A DNA stretch of 64,000 bases, from NCBI GenBank assembly GCA_022843825.1, contig JALHMX010000001.1, positions 1 to 64,000 on the forward strand, in the 5' to 3' direction. A model generated the notes under the pieces. It was not told where the DNA came from. It ran no database searches and saw only the letters and a program-made list of their open reading frames with translations. This document shows, piece after piece, positions 44,604 through 53,730 of this stretch. Position numbers and translations under genes: made by a program. Source of the stretch: Pseudobdellovibrionaceae bacterium. GTDB lineage: Bacteria; Bdellovibrionota; Bdellovibrionia; Bdellovibrionales; Bdellovibrionaceae. Every line of letters starts with the position of its first letter. Within the stretch, counting starts at the first letter, position 1.

Positions 44604-44766
44604 GGCCTTTCTTTGTTGTTCTACATAGTCTTTCGGCTGCGACTGGACCAAAGTAAAGTCGTTGACTAGCTTTTTTTAAAAATAAACTCTGTATTCTCAA
44701 TATGAGATAGAAAAATTTAGACAGTTTTAAATTATCTTCGTAAAGAATTATTTATTGATGCGCTGT

Positions 44767-45285
44767 TTACAGGAAAGTAGCCTGACCCCTTTTAAAAGCC
44801 ACAGCTAAACAATAATCTCCGTCAATCCACACGAAGCCAGTGGCTTCGCGAGTTTCAAATTGATTATTTTGGAATTTACGAACCACAACTTCGGACATCA
44901 ATGATGCCGATAACAACTTAACTAAAGATTCTTTAATCGGCCACAGCAGGCGAACATCTTCAAACAGGGCGCATTCAGCTTCAGAGGAAATGCGTTTTAC
45001 CGCCGCCGGAGTTAATCGCGAGATAAGTTCGATATCAAATCCTACGGGCTGGGATGAGGCCACATAGCCGCCGAGCAAGTTAGTATGGGCGATTGAAAAA
45101 AAACTATTTTCTGATTTTGGTCGTCGATCTAAATCTAAAACAGCTTTTTGCTCTTCATCCGTTAGCGGATAATTTTTCAGGATATGCTGGCGGATGTTCA
45201 GGCGATGGCTCTCGACAGCGGAGCTAAAGCTCGCATCCAGATGAAAATTTATTTTATACTTTTCAGCCAGTATTTTTTGATTCAC
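44767..45285 (-). CDS. 4'-phosphopantetheinyl transferase-like protein
   Basis: A 172-residue protein of the AcpS/Sfp-like superfamily, which loads the phosphopantetheine arm on acyl- or peptidyl-carrier proteins. FFSIAHTNLLGGYV, PVGFDIELISRLTPA (acidic Mg-binding pair) and LLWPIKESLVKLL (the W-x-x-K-E-S/A-x-x-K motif) are present. It is longer than AcpS (about 126) and shorter than Sfp (about 225). The C-terminal codons (AFKRGQATFL) run into a repeat arm (44779-44792). It starts 1 bp after the nadA stop; the carrier protein is not in the window. Confidence 0.78.
   Translation of the reverse strand: MNQKILAEKYKINFHLDASFSSAVESHRLNIRQHILKNYPLTDEEQKAVLDLDRRPKSENSFFSIAHTNLLGGYVASSQPVGFDIELISRLTPAAVKRISSEAECALFEDVRLLWPIKESLVKLLSASLMSEVVVRKFQNNQFETREATGFVWIDGDYCLAVAFKRGQATFL
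44779..44792. repeat. Dispersed repeat, inverted arm AGCCTGACCCCTTT
   Basis: Exact complement of the copy at 44135-44148, within the last codons of the phosphopantetheinyl transferase gene. Confidence 0.7.
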
Positions 45286-45286
45286 A

Positions 45287-46249
45287 TCAACCTTCGAAAC
45301 GCTCAGGCCATGTGACAGGCTGACCGCTGGTGATTTTCATCATGCGATCCAGCGGAATAAAAGCTTTCTGACGTAAAGTATCTGGAATACTGACTTCAGG
45401 CTTAAAGGTTTTTAACGCGTGATAAATTTTTTCCACCGTGTTCATTTTCATAAACGGGCAGTCGTTGCATTTGCAGTTTTCATCCACCACCGGGGCTTGA
45501 ATAAGCTCGGCATCCGGTCGCTGTTTTTGCATTTGATGAAAAATTCCGGTCTCCGTAGCCACAATAAATTTTTTGTATTTAAGGTTGGTCTTAACTTCGT
45601 TGAGCAGTTTTGACGTCGATCCAATAACGGTGGCGTACTTTAATACTTCGTCATCACATTCAGGGTGAGCAATCACCAGTGCGTCGGGGTGCTGTGCGGT
45701 CAGCAGCTTTAATCGTTCTGCATTAAATAAAATATGCACCTGACAAGCGCCAGGCCAGAAAATCATGGGACGGTTATATTTTTTACTCAGCCATTTTCCT
45801 AAGTGTTGATCGGGACCAAACAGAATACGACGATCTTTGGGAATGGTTTCTAAAATATCTGCGGCGTTGCTGGAGGTAATGATCACGTCGGAAATGGATT
45901 TTACTTCGGCGCTGGAATTTATATACGTCATGCAAAGCGCATCAGGGTATTGGTTGCGCCAATTGAGATATTTATCATACGGGGCGCCTTCTACCAGCGA
46001 GCAGCTGGCCATAAGATCGGGAACCAGTACGGTTTTTTCGGGATTAAGTATTTTCACGCTTTCAGCCATAAAAACCACGCCGGCCAAAAGAATATTCTTC
46101 TGCGGAATCTGTTGACCCACTTTCGCCAGAAAAAAACTGTCGCCCACATGATCAGCTAAATCTTGAATTGCGCCCTCTTCATAGTAGTGAGCTAAGATGG
46201 CCACATCTTTTTCTGTTTTAAGTTTTTGAATTTCGCTGACGTAATCCAT
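45287..46249 (-). CDS. nadA: Quinolinate synthase A
   Basis: Makes quinolinate from iminoaspartate and DHAP with a [4Fe-4S] cluster. The 320-residue protein carries cluster cysteines C83 (ASCSLVEG), C169 (PGACQVH) and one of C259/C261/C264 (ENCKCNDCPFMKMN), plus AHYYEEGAIQDLAD at 20-33. It is the NAD de novo gene; nadB/nadC are not adjacent. It lies 8 bp downstream of mglA, an unusual neighbour. Confidence 0.95.
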   Translation of the reverse strand: MDYVSEIQKLKTEKDVAILAHYYEEGAIQDLADHVGDSFFLAKVGQQIPQKNILLAGVVFMAESVKILNPEKTVLVPDLMASCSLVEGAPYDKYLNWRNQYPDALCMTYINSSAEVKSISDVIITSSNAADILETIPKDRRILFGPDQHLGKWLSKKYNRPMIFWPGACQVHILFNAERLKLLTAQHPDALVIAHPECDDEVLKYATVIGSTSKLLNEVKTNLKYKKFIVATETGIFHQMQKQRPDAELIQAPVVDENCKCNDCPFMKMNTVEKIYHALKTFKPEVSIPDTLRQKAFIPLDRMMKITSGQPVTWPERFEG

Positions 46250-46257
46250 AAGGCGGA

Positions 46258-46851
46258 CTATACAGCAGTTCCCCCTTTAAGGGTATGAATAATTGCTTTA
46301 GAGACAGCCTTAAAGCTTTCTAAAACGCCTTTGCCTTCGAAGGCACTGGCTTCAATTTCAATAGAATTGTAGCGGTTTAAATGCTTACGTAGCTCGGCAA
46401 TCGGTAGGGAATTAGGAAGATCGCGTTTGTTGTACTGCAAAACCAACGGAATATCTTTAATGTTATAACCTTGCTGGTACAGATTTTTTTCTAAGTTCTC
46501 AAAGGCTTGCAGATTTTCATCTAAACGATCAGCTTGTGAGTCCGCCACAAAAATAACGCCATCAATTCCCTGAAGAATTAATTTTCGGGTTGCATCATAG
46601 ACGATTTGTCCGGGCACGCTGTAAAGATGAAAACGCGTTTGATAACCGCGGATCTCTCCAACCTCTAATGGTAAAAAATCAAATAACAACGTACGCTCGA
46701 CTTCTGTGTTTAATGCCATCAGCTTCGATTTCTGATCTTGAGCCAACGATTGGTACATCCATTGGATATTCGTGGTCTTACCGCCCAACGAAGGCCCGTA
46801 GTACACGATTTTACAATGAATCTCTTTGGCGTTGTAATTAAATAAAGACAT
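46258..46851 (-). CDS. mglA: MglA-like small GTPase
   Basis: A 197-residue Ras-like GTPase that sets pole identity and type IV pilus/gliding activity in myxobacteria and Bdellovibrio. G1 GPSLGGKTT (19-27), the G3 region with SVPGQIVYDATRKL in place of D-x-x-G, and G4 NKRD. The N-terminal MSLFNYNAKEIHCKIVYYG is nearly typical. Its GAP MglB is not next to it. With pilT, a pilF-like gene and rodZ in the same window it points to a motile, polarised cell. Confidence 0.93.
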   Translation of the reverse strand: MSLFNYNAKEIHCKIVYYGPSLGGKTTNIQWMYQSLAQDQKSKLMALNTEVERTLLFDFLPLEVGEIRGYQTRFHLYSVPGQIVYDATRKLILQGIDGVIFVADSQADRLDENLQAFENLEKNLYQQGYNIKDIPLVLQYNKRDLPNSLPIAELRKHLNRYNSIEIEASAFEGKGVLESFKAVSKAIIHTLKGGTAV

Positions 46852-46878
46852 CTTAAAGTTTTGCTCCGCAAACCAATA

Positions 46879-47490
46879 TCATAGTTCTATCCGGTTTTCT
46901 AAAGCGCGACCCATGGTGCGATCGTCAATAAAGTCGATATCAGACCCAATCGGAATTCCATGGGCGATACGAGAAATTTTAATATGTTTGCCTTGCAAAG
47001 TTTTAGCTAAGTACAAAGCCGTAGTGTCACCTTCAAGATCAGCATCTAAAGCTAAAATAACTTCGGTGATAGGACGGCCGGCTTCGCTGGCTTTATGAAG
47101 ACGATCAACCAGTTCTTGAATTTTTAAACTTTTAGCCGAGATCCCTTCCAGCGGAGAAATCACTCCGTGAAGCACGTGATATCTTCCGCGAAAGGCTCCG
47201 GAAGATTCAATTCTTGAAATATCCGAAGGCTCTTCAACCACGCAAAGGCTTTCACTGTGGCGTGAAGAATCATCGCAAAATTTACAAATATCGCGATCAG
47301 TAAAACTGTAGCACTCTGGACATAAATGAACTTCGCTTTTTACTCGCAGTACAGCATCAGTAAGCTTTTCTGCATAGGCATCCTTGGTCTGTAAAATATA
47401 ATAAGCTAAGCGCTGGGCCGTCTTAGGGCCGATGCCTGGCAGACGGTTAAGCTCATGAACTAATTTTTCAAGCGAAGCTATATGTAACAT
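46879..47490 (-). CDS. recR: Recombination mediator RecR
   Basis: Works with RecF/RecO to load RecA at gaps. 203 residues; HhH region LPGIGPKTAQRLAYYIL (17-33), zinc cysteines C57, C60, C69, C72, Toprim ILALDADLEGDTTALYLAK, and C-terminal GRALENR. It follows ybaB by 3 bp in the conserved dnaX-ybaB-recR order. Confidence 0.96.
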   Translation of the reverse strand: MLHIASLEKLVHELNRLPGIGPKTAQRLAYYILQTKDAYAEKLTDAVLRVKSEVHLCPECYSFTDRDICKFCDDSSRHSESLCVVEEPSDISRIESSGAFRGRYHVLHGVISPLEGISAKSLKIQELVDRLHKASEAGRPITEVILALDADLEGDTTALYLAKTLQGKHIKISRIAHGIPIGSDIDFIDDRTMGRALENRIEL

Positions 47491-47493
47491 CTT

Positions 47494-47820
47494 TTAGAAC
47501 ATTCCAGGAATATTCATTCCACCAGTGATTTTAGCCATTTCTTTCTGAGAGTCTTCTTTTGCCGTTTTGTTAGCGTCATTAACTGCAGCTAAAATTAAAT
47601 CTTGCAGCATTTCAACATCACCCGACTTAACCACTTCTGGATCAATCACTAAATTAATTACTTTATTTTCGCCATTAACAGTAGCCGTGACGGCGCTGCC
47701 GCCCGCTGTTCCGGTGTATTCCTTAGCCGCAAGTTCTTCTTGGGTTTTTTTCATCTTAGCTTGCATTTGGTTGGCCTGCTTCATCAAGTTAGCCATTCCG
47801 CCCATTCCCATACCTTTCAT
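47494..47820 (-). CDS. ybaB: YbaB/EbfC nucleoid-associated protein
   Basis: A 108-residue DNA-binding dimer. MKGMGMGGMANLMKQANQMQAKMKKTQEELA (read as GMANLMKQANQMQAKMKK) forms the N-terminal coiled coil, followed by GSAVTATVNGENKVINLVIDP. Glycine/methionine-rich start and end (MAKITGGMNIPGMF) are typical. It sits between dnaX (13 bp) and recR. Confidence 0.95.
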   Translation of the reverse strand: MKGMGMGGMANLMKQANQMQAKMKKTQEELAAKEYTGTAGGSAVTATVNGENKVINLVIDPEVVKSGDVEMLQDLILAAVNDANKTAKEDSQKEMAKITGGMNIPGMF

Positions 47821-47833
47821 CTGCTGCCTCCTC

Positions 47834-49477
47834 CTAATGAGTATTCTTATTAACTAATTTAATTTTACCGTTAAATATTTCCTGGGCCTTAACAATACGA
47901 GAATCCTGCGCCCACGAATCTTTTAATTTCTCTTCAGCTTGTATTTCTTTTTTCTGTGAAATATTTAAAGCTGATTCACCGGTGGCATTTTTAGTTTTTT
48001 GTACATAAAAAGTGTAGCCATCGCCAAAGAAAGAATCAATCAATCCTTGCAGTTTTTCTTTGGATTCGGGCTGCATGATTTGATCCACCAAAAAACTAAA
48101 AACTAACGGCGCCTCAAGCTGTAAAGTTTTGGTGGAAACGTCATAGCCAGCAAAGGCCACATTTTCAATTTTAGCAGCCAAAATAGGCTGAGTTTGCTTT
48201 AACAGCTGGACGAAATCAAACCAGGTCTCTGTTGAAGGAGTTTTGCTGGGAGTTTTAATCGGAGCAGACATCTTTGTCGCCAAAGGCGTTGTCTGCTCTT
48301 TAGGCTTTGGGAGCGGGGCGCTGACTCCCGACAGCAAGGATTGTATATCTCGGATATTCGGCGCCTGAGCCATGCGTAATAATGAAATTTCTAAAACCAA
48401 CAACGGATCATGCGATCTTGAAATATCCGTCAGCGACTTAAGACACATATCAAAAAGCATATGCAAGTCTGATAAACTGACGGGCTTAATTAAGTTTTGG
48501 AGAATTTCGATTTCATCCACCGGCAAATCAATATGCTGTGCGGGCGAAGCCTCGGTAGTTAATGATTTAAGTAAAATGGCATGACGGAATAAACGAATCA
48601 GATCGTCTAGAAATAATGTTCCATTAACAGAGGTCGTGGACAATTTTTCCAACAAAGCCAGCATGGCTTGATCATCTCGTAGTAACAAGCTTTCAAAGGC
48701 CGCGAAAATAAGTGAACGGGAAGTTAAGCCTAAAATTTCTGAAACCATGGTGTCAGTGATCACCGCTGAATCAGCGCCCGCGTGCAAGCCTGAAGAAAAA
48801 TTAATGACCTGATCCAACAAGCTGATGCTGTCCCGCGCGGAACCTTCTCCCTGACGAGAGATCATCCACAAAGCTTTATCTTGGATTTGAATATTTTCCT
48901 GCTGGCAGATAAATTTTAAATGAGCCGACAATTGTTTAATAGGAATACGGCGAAAATCAAAGCGCTGACAACGAGACAAAATAGTTTGTGGAATTTTTTG
49001 AATCTCGGTCGTGGCCATAATAAAAACCACATGCGCCGGGGGCTCTTCCAAAGTTTTTAATAGCGCATTAAAGGCACTAGTCGACAACATATGAACTTCA
49101 TCGATGATAAAGACTTTATATTTTCCTGAAGATGGGCTGAACATCACATTGTCACGCAAATCACGAATGGCATCGACGCCGTTATTCGATGCTCCATCGA
49201 TTTCGATCACGTCCATAGCCTTGCCAGACGTGATTTCCACACAGTTGGTACAAACCCCACATGGAACAAAATCTTTAGCATCAACACAACGAATGCTTTT
49301 AGCTAAAATTCGCGCCGAAGACGTTTTCCCTGTTCCGCGAATCCCGGTAAATAGCATAGCATGCGGCAAGCGATCAGCGCGCAAAGCATTGATCAGTGTT
49401 TGTGAAATATGATCTTGCCCGATCATTTGATCGAAAGTTTGGGAACGATATTTTCGGGCGAGCACTTGATATGACAA
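47834..49477 (-). CDS. dnaX: DNA polymerase III subunit gamma/tau
   Basis: Clamp-loader ATPase, 547 residues. Walker A TGIRGTGKTSSA (44-55), zinc cysteines in RCVDAKDFVPCGVCTNC, FIIDEVHML Walker B/DExx and SRCQRFDFRRI sensor region. The domain III part extends to about 360, followed by a tau-like linker and C-terminal domain. I see no slippery A-AAA-AAG run with a following stem that would clearly produce gamma. The SRP RNA gene lies 30 bp before its start. Confidence 0.95.
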   Translation of the reverse strand: MSYQVLARKYRSQTFDQMIGQDHISQTLINALRADRLPHAMLFTGIRGTGKTSSARILAKSIRCVDAKDFVPCGVCTNCVEITSGKAMDVIEIDGASNNGVDAIRDLRDNVMFSPSSGKYKVFIIDEVHMLSTSAFNALLKTLEEPPAHVVFIMATTEIQKIPQTILSRCQRFDFRRIPIKQLSAHLKFICQQENIQIQDKALWMISRQGEGSARDSISLLDQVINFSSGLHAGADSAVITDTMVSEILGLTSRSLIFAAFESLLLRDDQAMLALLEKLSTTSVNGTLFLDDLIRLFRHAILLKSLTTEASPAQHIDLPVDEIEILQNLIKPVSLSDLHMLFDMCLKSLTDISRSHDPLLVLEISLLRMAQAPNIRDIQSLLSGVSAPLPKPKEQTTPLATKMSAPIKTPSKTPSTETWFDFVQLLKQTQPILAAKIENVAFAGYDVSTKTLQLEAPLVFSFLVDQIMQPESKEKLQGLIDSFFGDGYTFYVQKTKNATGESALNISQKKEIQAEEKLKDSWAQDSRIVKAQEIFNGKIKLVNKNTH

Positions 49478-49507
49478 AGATTAATCCTTTAAACAGTAAA
49501 AATAAAA

Positions 49508-49608
49508 AGGACTAGGCACCCCATATCGCATAGCTTGTTAGACACCGTTGCTTCCTTCCGGACCTAGCGGAATTCACTAGCAAGTCTATCGTATGGGACC
49601 TAGCCCCT
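49508..49608 (-). ncRNA. ffs: Small (4.5S-type) signal recognition particle RNA
   Basis: The minus strand carries AGGTCCGGAAGGAAGCA, the conserved Ffh-binding apical loop, at about 49549-49565. The flanks pair over the full length: GGGGCTAGG near 49606 with CCTAGTCC near 49509, and CCCATACGATAG with the partner strand CTATGCGATATGGGG. It is an about 100-nt hairpin without Alu domain. ffs next to dnaX-ybaB-recR is conserved in many bacteria. End positions are approximate. Confidence 0.95.
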
Positions 49609-49737
49609 TGTTGGTTTAGCTGATTCACAAAAATCTATCAAGTAAATGCTACCCCATTTCCCAGAAAGCACCGCACTTCATGCTTGATCTGTAAGCTGCT
49701 GTGCGGCCCCCTGTAAAAACATTAGACACTTTGCAGT

Positions 49738-49762
49738 GTCTCATTTGTGAGAAAATCAGTCT
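49738..49762 (+). promoter_or_regulatory. Upstream element shared by two lipoprotein genes, copy 1
   Basis: GTCTCATTTGTGAGAAAATC aligns with GTCTCTTTTCGAGAAATTC at 52291-52315. It overlaps an AGACACT/AGTGTCT inverted repeat (49724-49741). Followed about 100 bp later by GGAGGTTTTATG. Function unknown. Confidence 0.4.
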
Positions 49763-49867
49763 TATTCGGTGTTTAATCACATCTGACAGGGTGAACCGAC
49801 CATCCCAATTCATGGAATGGGTTTTGAAACATGAACTGATGAAGACAATTCTTTTATCGGAGGTTTT

Positions 49868-51211
49868 ATGTTTATCGGATTCTCAAAATTAATGCTTACA
49901 GGAGTGATCGCAGCTTCATGTTTATTTATGGGCTGTCAAAAAAAAGGTAATGGACGAAAAAGTGTAACGCCTCAAGCAGCGGCTGAGAACACGACAAATC
50001 AATCGGGAAATCGAGTTGATGGTGCGGATCTTAACCGACCAGGCGGCGACATAAGCATGGATGATAATAAAAATACTCCGGCGCCAGAAAATAAAGACAC
50101 CGCAAACGTAGACGTAGATAAAGACGATAAAGACGATAAAGACGAAGCTGAAGTTCCAGCGACCATCGGCAACGTAACAAGTAATGATAATACGCCTGTT
50201 GTGGTAACCCCAGCAGTCACTTCAAGTGGTGACGCAAGTGTAGATGAACCTGTAAAACCTACAGTAACCAGCGCCGACACAACAGTTGCGACTTCAAGCG
50301 GAGACACAACTCCATCGAAACCAACGGTTACAAGTGGTGATGCGACGACTGTGACGACAACCAGCGGTGATGCAACTTCAGTTACAACAGAAGTAGTAGC
50401 TAAAGCTTGTTCTGAAGAGATGGAAGCGATTTCTTCAAATATTATAAAAAATATAAATGAAGTTTACAAAAAAATTAGTGATAAAAACGATAAGACTTCT
50501 CAAGCAGATCGAGTTAAAGACGTCGAGGCCATTTTAACACTTTGTGATAACTGGGAAAAACAATTTGTTAAAGAGAGCGTGACAGCTTGTATTACTAAAA
50601 ATATACAAACCAAAAAAGATATTACCGTTAGCGCTTCAAGCTTAAATGATAACGCCTGTTATCCTTATGGAGATTATTTAAAATCTTTAACTGGTAAAGA
50701 CAACAAGCAGACTAAAGCAGCTGACGCCTCTAACGCGGCACTTGTTAAGCGTTTGAAAGAAATCGAGTTCACAGTGGCCACTGAAGAAGCTAAAGAATTG
50801 TTTAACAAAAACAATACAGACTGGAAGATGTACTTAGTCGATGGGAAAATTAAATCCAGCGCTAAAGAGTTGATGAGTATTTTAGATGTGGGACTTTATA
50901 ATGTACACACTAAGGCTGTGTGTACCGTTAGAAATGTTGATGAGATTGAGTACAGCGCAGATACAGTGATCAAAATTAGAATTACAAAAATTTCTGATTT
51001 GAAGCCTAAAAACGCAGAAGACAAAGTTCAAAAAGGTATCGACATGGCATTAGATTTAACTTTGGACTCTAAGTCTAAGCCAGATGCTAAAACGGCAAAA
51101 AAAGCTAAGGCGACTTTATCGTGTGCCAAATTAAAAGCGAATCGCATAAGTCAGACCCTTTTAGGAAAAGCGATTCATGAGCAAATTACGTTTGATCCAA
51201 ACAAAAAATAA
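49868..51211 (+). CDS. Lipoprotein with low-complexity Thr/Asp/Ser linker
   Basis: A 447-residue lipoprotein (signal to C18 or C23, LFMGCQKKG) with a linker of about 130 residues rich in T, D, S and V, including KDDKDDKDE and imperfect TSGDATT units. The mature domain (175-447) has five or more cysteines (C182, C223, C242, C263, C345) and looks helical. No family recognised. GGAGG precedes the ATG. The gap between the SRP RNA and this gene, 49609-49867, contains the inverted repeats described separately. Confidence 0.6.
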   Translation: MFIGFSKLMLTGVIAASCLFMGCQKKGNGRKSVTPQAAAENTTNQSGNRVDGADLNRPGGDISMDDNKNTPAPENKDTANVDVDKDDKDDKDEAEVPATIGNVTSNDNTPVVVTPAVTSSGDASVDEPVKPTVTSADTTVATSSGDTTPSKPTVTSGDATTVTTTSGDATSVTTEVVAKACSEEMEAISSNIIKNINEVYKKISDKNDKTSQADRVKDVEAILTLCDNWEKQFVKESVTACITKNIQTKKDITVSASSLNDNACYPYGDYLKSLTGKDNKQTKAADASNAALVKRLKEIEFTVATEEAKELFNKNNTDWKMYLVDGKIKSSAKELMSILDVGLYNVHTKAVCTVRNVDEIEYSADTVIKIRITKISDLKPKNAEDKVQKGIDMALDLTLDSKSKPDAKTAKKAKATLSCAKLKANRISQTLLGKAIHEQITFDPNKK

Positions 51212-52210
51212 TTATTGATTATTAAGAGTCCTGGCGATTTGCGCTAAGGACTCTGTTTCTTCCGCCCAGTACTTGTAAGTGTTAAATTCAGGAAAAATTT
51301 TAGGAAAACTGGGATCTGACCATCGATTTAAAATCCACGCCGCATAAGTAATTATTCGATAACCCCGTAGCAAGGGAATTAAATCTATTTCATCATAGGG
51401 AAAATGGCGAAGCTCTTCATAGCCCGCAACAAAAGATTCAAATTCTTCCGTTTGTTTAAAATCAGTATCAGGCATCAACATCCAAACATCTTGAATTGAC
51501 GGTCCATTTAGAAAATCATCAAAATCAACAACAACTAATCCTTCGGTTGGTGATTCTAAAATATTGCCGCGGTGAAGATCGCCGTGAATACGAATCATTT
51601 TCGCATCCGCTAGGCGCTCATCTAAATGTGAAAAAATAGTTTCAGCGTAATCAAAATAAGCGGATCTGACCTCTAAGGAAACATGAGAGTATAATTGATC
51701 TAAGACTTCCCACTTATTGGCGTTGGTGGGTCCCAGCCTAGGACGGTGTTTCGCCGTGGATCTTTCAGAAATATTGTGAAGTTGTCCCAGCCAGCGGCCA
51801 ATACTTTTGAACTGAGATGGAAGAAGCTCTTGCAGTAATCGACCACGCACTTTTTCAAAAAAAGAAAAATAGATTCCCTCAAACTCATCTATGGTTTTAA
51901 AATTTTTATCTGCATTTAATAAGGGATAGGCCGTGGCCACCGCTAAATCTTCGCCTTTAAGCTCAGCTTCGAACAGGTGCTCATCGCGCAAGGTCTCTTT
52001 GCTCCAGCGCCCTGGTCGATAGAACTTGGCGATCAATTCCGTCATGGGATAGCGGTCACTTTTTTCGAGGCGAATACTGAAAACCCGATTTTCATAGGAG
52101 TTCAGCTGTTGAATTTCCCCGGTGGGGATATAGCCGTTTTGCTCAACACAGTTAAGGATGGCGTCGGGATTAAGCTGGTAAAAGTTTTGATGCTGATTGG
52201 AAGTATTCAT
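51212..52210 (-). CDS. SrkA/YihE-like stress-response kinase
   Basis: A 332-residue aminoglycoside-phosphotransferase-fold Ser/Thr kinase. ENRVFSIRLE, AKFYRPGRWSKETLRDEHLFEAEL (as AKFYRPGRWS and DEHLFEAEL), catalytic RIHGDLHRGNIL and metal-binding VVDFDDFLNGPSIQDVW match SrkA, which protects cells from stress-induced death. E. coli srkA pairs with dsbA; here it lies alone between two lipoprotein genes, its stop 1 bp from the convergent one. Confidence 0.87.
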   Translation of the reverse strand: MNTSNQHQNFYQLNPDAILNCVEQNGYIPTGEIQQLNSYENRVFSIRLEKSDRYPMTELIAKFYRPGRWSKETLRDEHLFEAELKGEDLAVATAYPLLNADKNFKTIDEFEGIYFSFFEKVRGRLLQELLPSQFKSIGRWLGQLHNISERSTAKHRPRLGPTNANKWEVLDQLYSHVSLEVRSAYFDYAETIFSHLDERLADAKMIRIHGDLHRGNILESPTEGLVVVDFDDFLNGPSIQDVWMLMPDTDFKQTEEFESFVAGYEELRHFPYDEIDLIPLLRGYRIITYAAWILNRWSDPSFPKIFPEFNTYKYWAEETESLAQIARTLNNQ

Positions 52211-52290
52211 CTGAGTAAAAAGATATAGCCTGATCTTACGTGCAAGTCAGCGAATAGAATATAAGTTCAACAACTTAAGTGTCGTAAATA

Positions 52291-52315
52291 GTCTCTTTTC
52301 GAGAAATTCTGATCT
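52291..52315 (+). promoter_or_regulatory. Upstream element shared by two lipoprotein genes, copy 2
   Basis: GTCTCTTTTCGAGAAATTC aligns to the element at 49738. Here it is 73-97 bp before the start codon, again with GGAGGTTTTATG. Confidence 0.4.
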
Positions 52316-52387
52316 GAGATCAAATATAAGTTAGTTTAACAGGCATTGGTTTAGCATATTCTTTTCTTAGTCATTGCTGGAGGTTTT

Positions 52388-53680
52388 ATGCAATCAGTAT
52401 CTTATAAACGACCGGGTTCTTTTTTTTCGACATCAACGTTATCGTTGTTGTTGTGTGCTGCCGTCATTTCAAGTTGCGGAGCCAGCAAAAATGAAAAGCG
52501 CGCGGTTCAACCGATAGCAGCTCCGTCGGCGCAAACTTTGCCAGCGCCAACCACCAGCACGACAGCCACGCCAGAAGCCACCGCGACAACGACACTTCCA
52601 CAACCAGCGCCAACTGAAGCCGGTGCTCCAGTGGGCCAGCAAACGGGCGAAACAGGTAGCACACCAGCCGGTGAAGCAGCAGCCCCAGTAGGCCGTGTAA
52701 ATAATGATAATTCAAACTCAGGTGGAACATCTGAAAATGATGATAAGAAGCAACCTGCTCAAACTTCTGTTCCCGATTTTAAAGACGCGCAAGCGGTCAA
52801 GACCGGCGGAAAAGTTGGAGCTTTAAGTTATACCAGTGCTGCAGACGATGGGATTATGAAATTATTTTTAGAAAATTCAACGAAAGTCAGCCAAGCCCAA
52901 CAGACGATGAATTCTAACTTAGCTCAGGCGATTAATGGTGCGCGGTTACGAAAAAGCGGCGCTGGAATGGTGATCGACTTAGCCACGATAGAATTTGGTC
53001 AAGCGCGAATTTATCGTATGAGTGCGACTAACGAAGGTGATAAATATAGATTATCTGCCACTTCGAGCGGTGGCGACCTTGAGTTTCAAGGCGGTTTTGT
53101 TAAGTGTTTAGATGATTCCTGTGACAACGCTTACGCGAAAATTAAAATGGAAGGCGCTTACGCCCGCATTATTTTCCGTACTATGACGATGGATAATCAC
53201 TTCCAAATTCAAAAAGACATTCAAGATTCAGGATTTTTACAGTGGAAGAACTACATCACTAATTCAGTGACCGGAGCTGACAGCTCTGCACGTATTCAAT
53301 CGGTGACGGCTTCTTCATATGAAGTGTTAAATGGTAAAGCGGCGATGGGTATACAGTTGCTGACTAACGATAGCGAAGCCTTGGTTTTAAATACTTTGTT
53401 AGTGGCTCCAGAAACGGGAACAGCATTAACTCAAAAAGTAACGAAGGTGACGGATTTGTCGGATAATTACAATTTAGCTTCAACAGCAGGAAAAGCTAAA
53501 AACTTATCGAACCTGATCAATGAAGTGAACTTAGTGAATAACAACGGGCAAGGCGCTTTAAAAATAAGATTATCTTTTAACGATGGTTCCATCTGGATGG
53601 TGTTATCACCAGCTAAAAAAGCCGGCGCGATGACCGCCGACCAAGTCAGAGCCTTCGAAGCCACCGTCCCCAACTTTTAG
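52388..53680 (+). CDS. Lipoprotein with Ala/Pro/Thr-rich linker
   Basis: A 430-residue exported protein; signal with lipobox ISSC30 (LLLCAAVISSCGAS). Linker about 40-135 is low-complexity (TTSTTATPEATATTTLPQ). The mature domain (140-430) is beta-rich with one disulfide-like pair (CLDDSC). It shares layout, upstream element and ribosome-binding site with the gene at 49868 but little sequence beyond this. No family recognised. Confidence 0.6.
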   Translation: MQSVSYKRPGSFFSTSTLSLLLCAAVISSCGASKNEKRAVQPIAAPSAQTLPAPTTSTTATPEATATTTLPQPAPTEAGAPVGQQTGETGSTPAGEAAAPVGRVNNDNSNSGGTSENDDKKQPAQTSVPDFKDAQAVKTGGKVGALSYTSAADDGIMKLFLENSTKVSQAQQTMNSNLAQAINGARLRKSGAGMVIDLATIEFGQARIYRMSATNEGDKYRLSATSSGGDLEFQGGFVKCLDDSCDNAYAKIKMEGAYARIIFRTMTMDNHFQIQKDIQDSGFLQWKNYITNSVTGADSSARIQSVTASSYEVLNGKAAMGIQLLTNDSEALVLNTLLVAPETGTALTQKVTKVTDLSDNYNLASTAGKAKNLSNLINEVNLVNNNGQGALKIRLSFNDGSIWMVLSPAKKAGAMTADQVRAFEATVPNF

Positions 53681-53730
53681 GTGCCAGGCAACCAAACTGT
53701 AAGCAGAGCGGCATTCATTAAGGGTAGTAT

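Noticed and set aside
47834-49477. Programmed frameshift site in dnaX
   Set aside because: No clear slippery heptamer with a following stem was seen; the single frame is complete.
50124-50150. Short tandem GACGATAAA repeats as a regulatory or CRISPR-like array
   Set aside because: Three near copies within an Asp/Lys-rich coding linker; no spacers, no array structure.
53679-53694. TAGGTGCCAGGCAACC as a member of the dispersed repeats
   Set aside because: Partial similarity only; no second arm and no exact match to the other copies.
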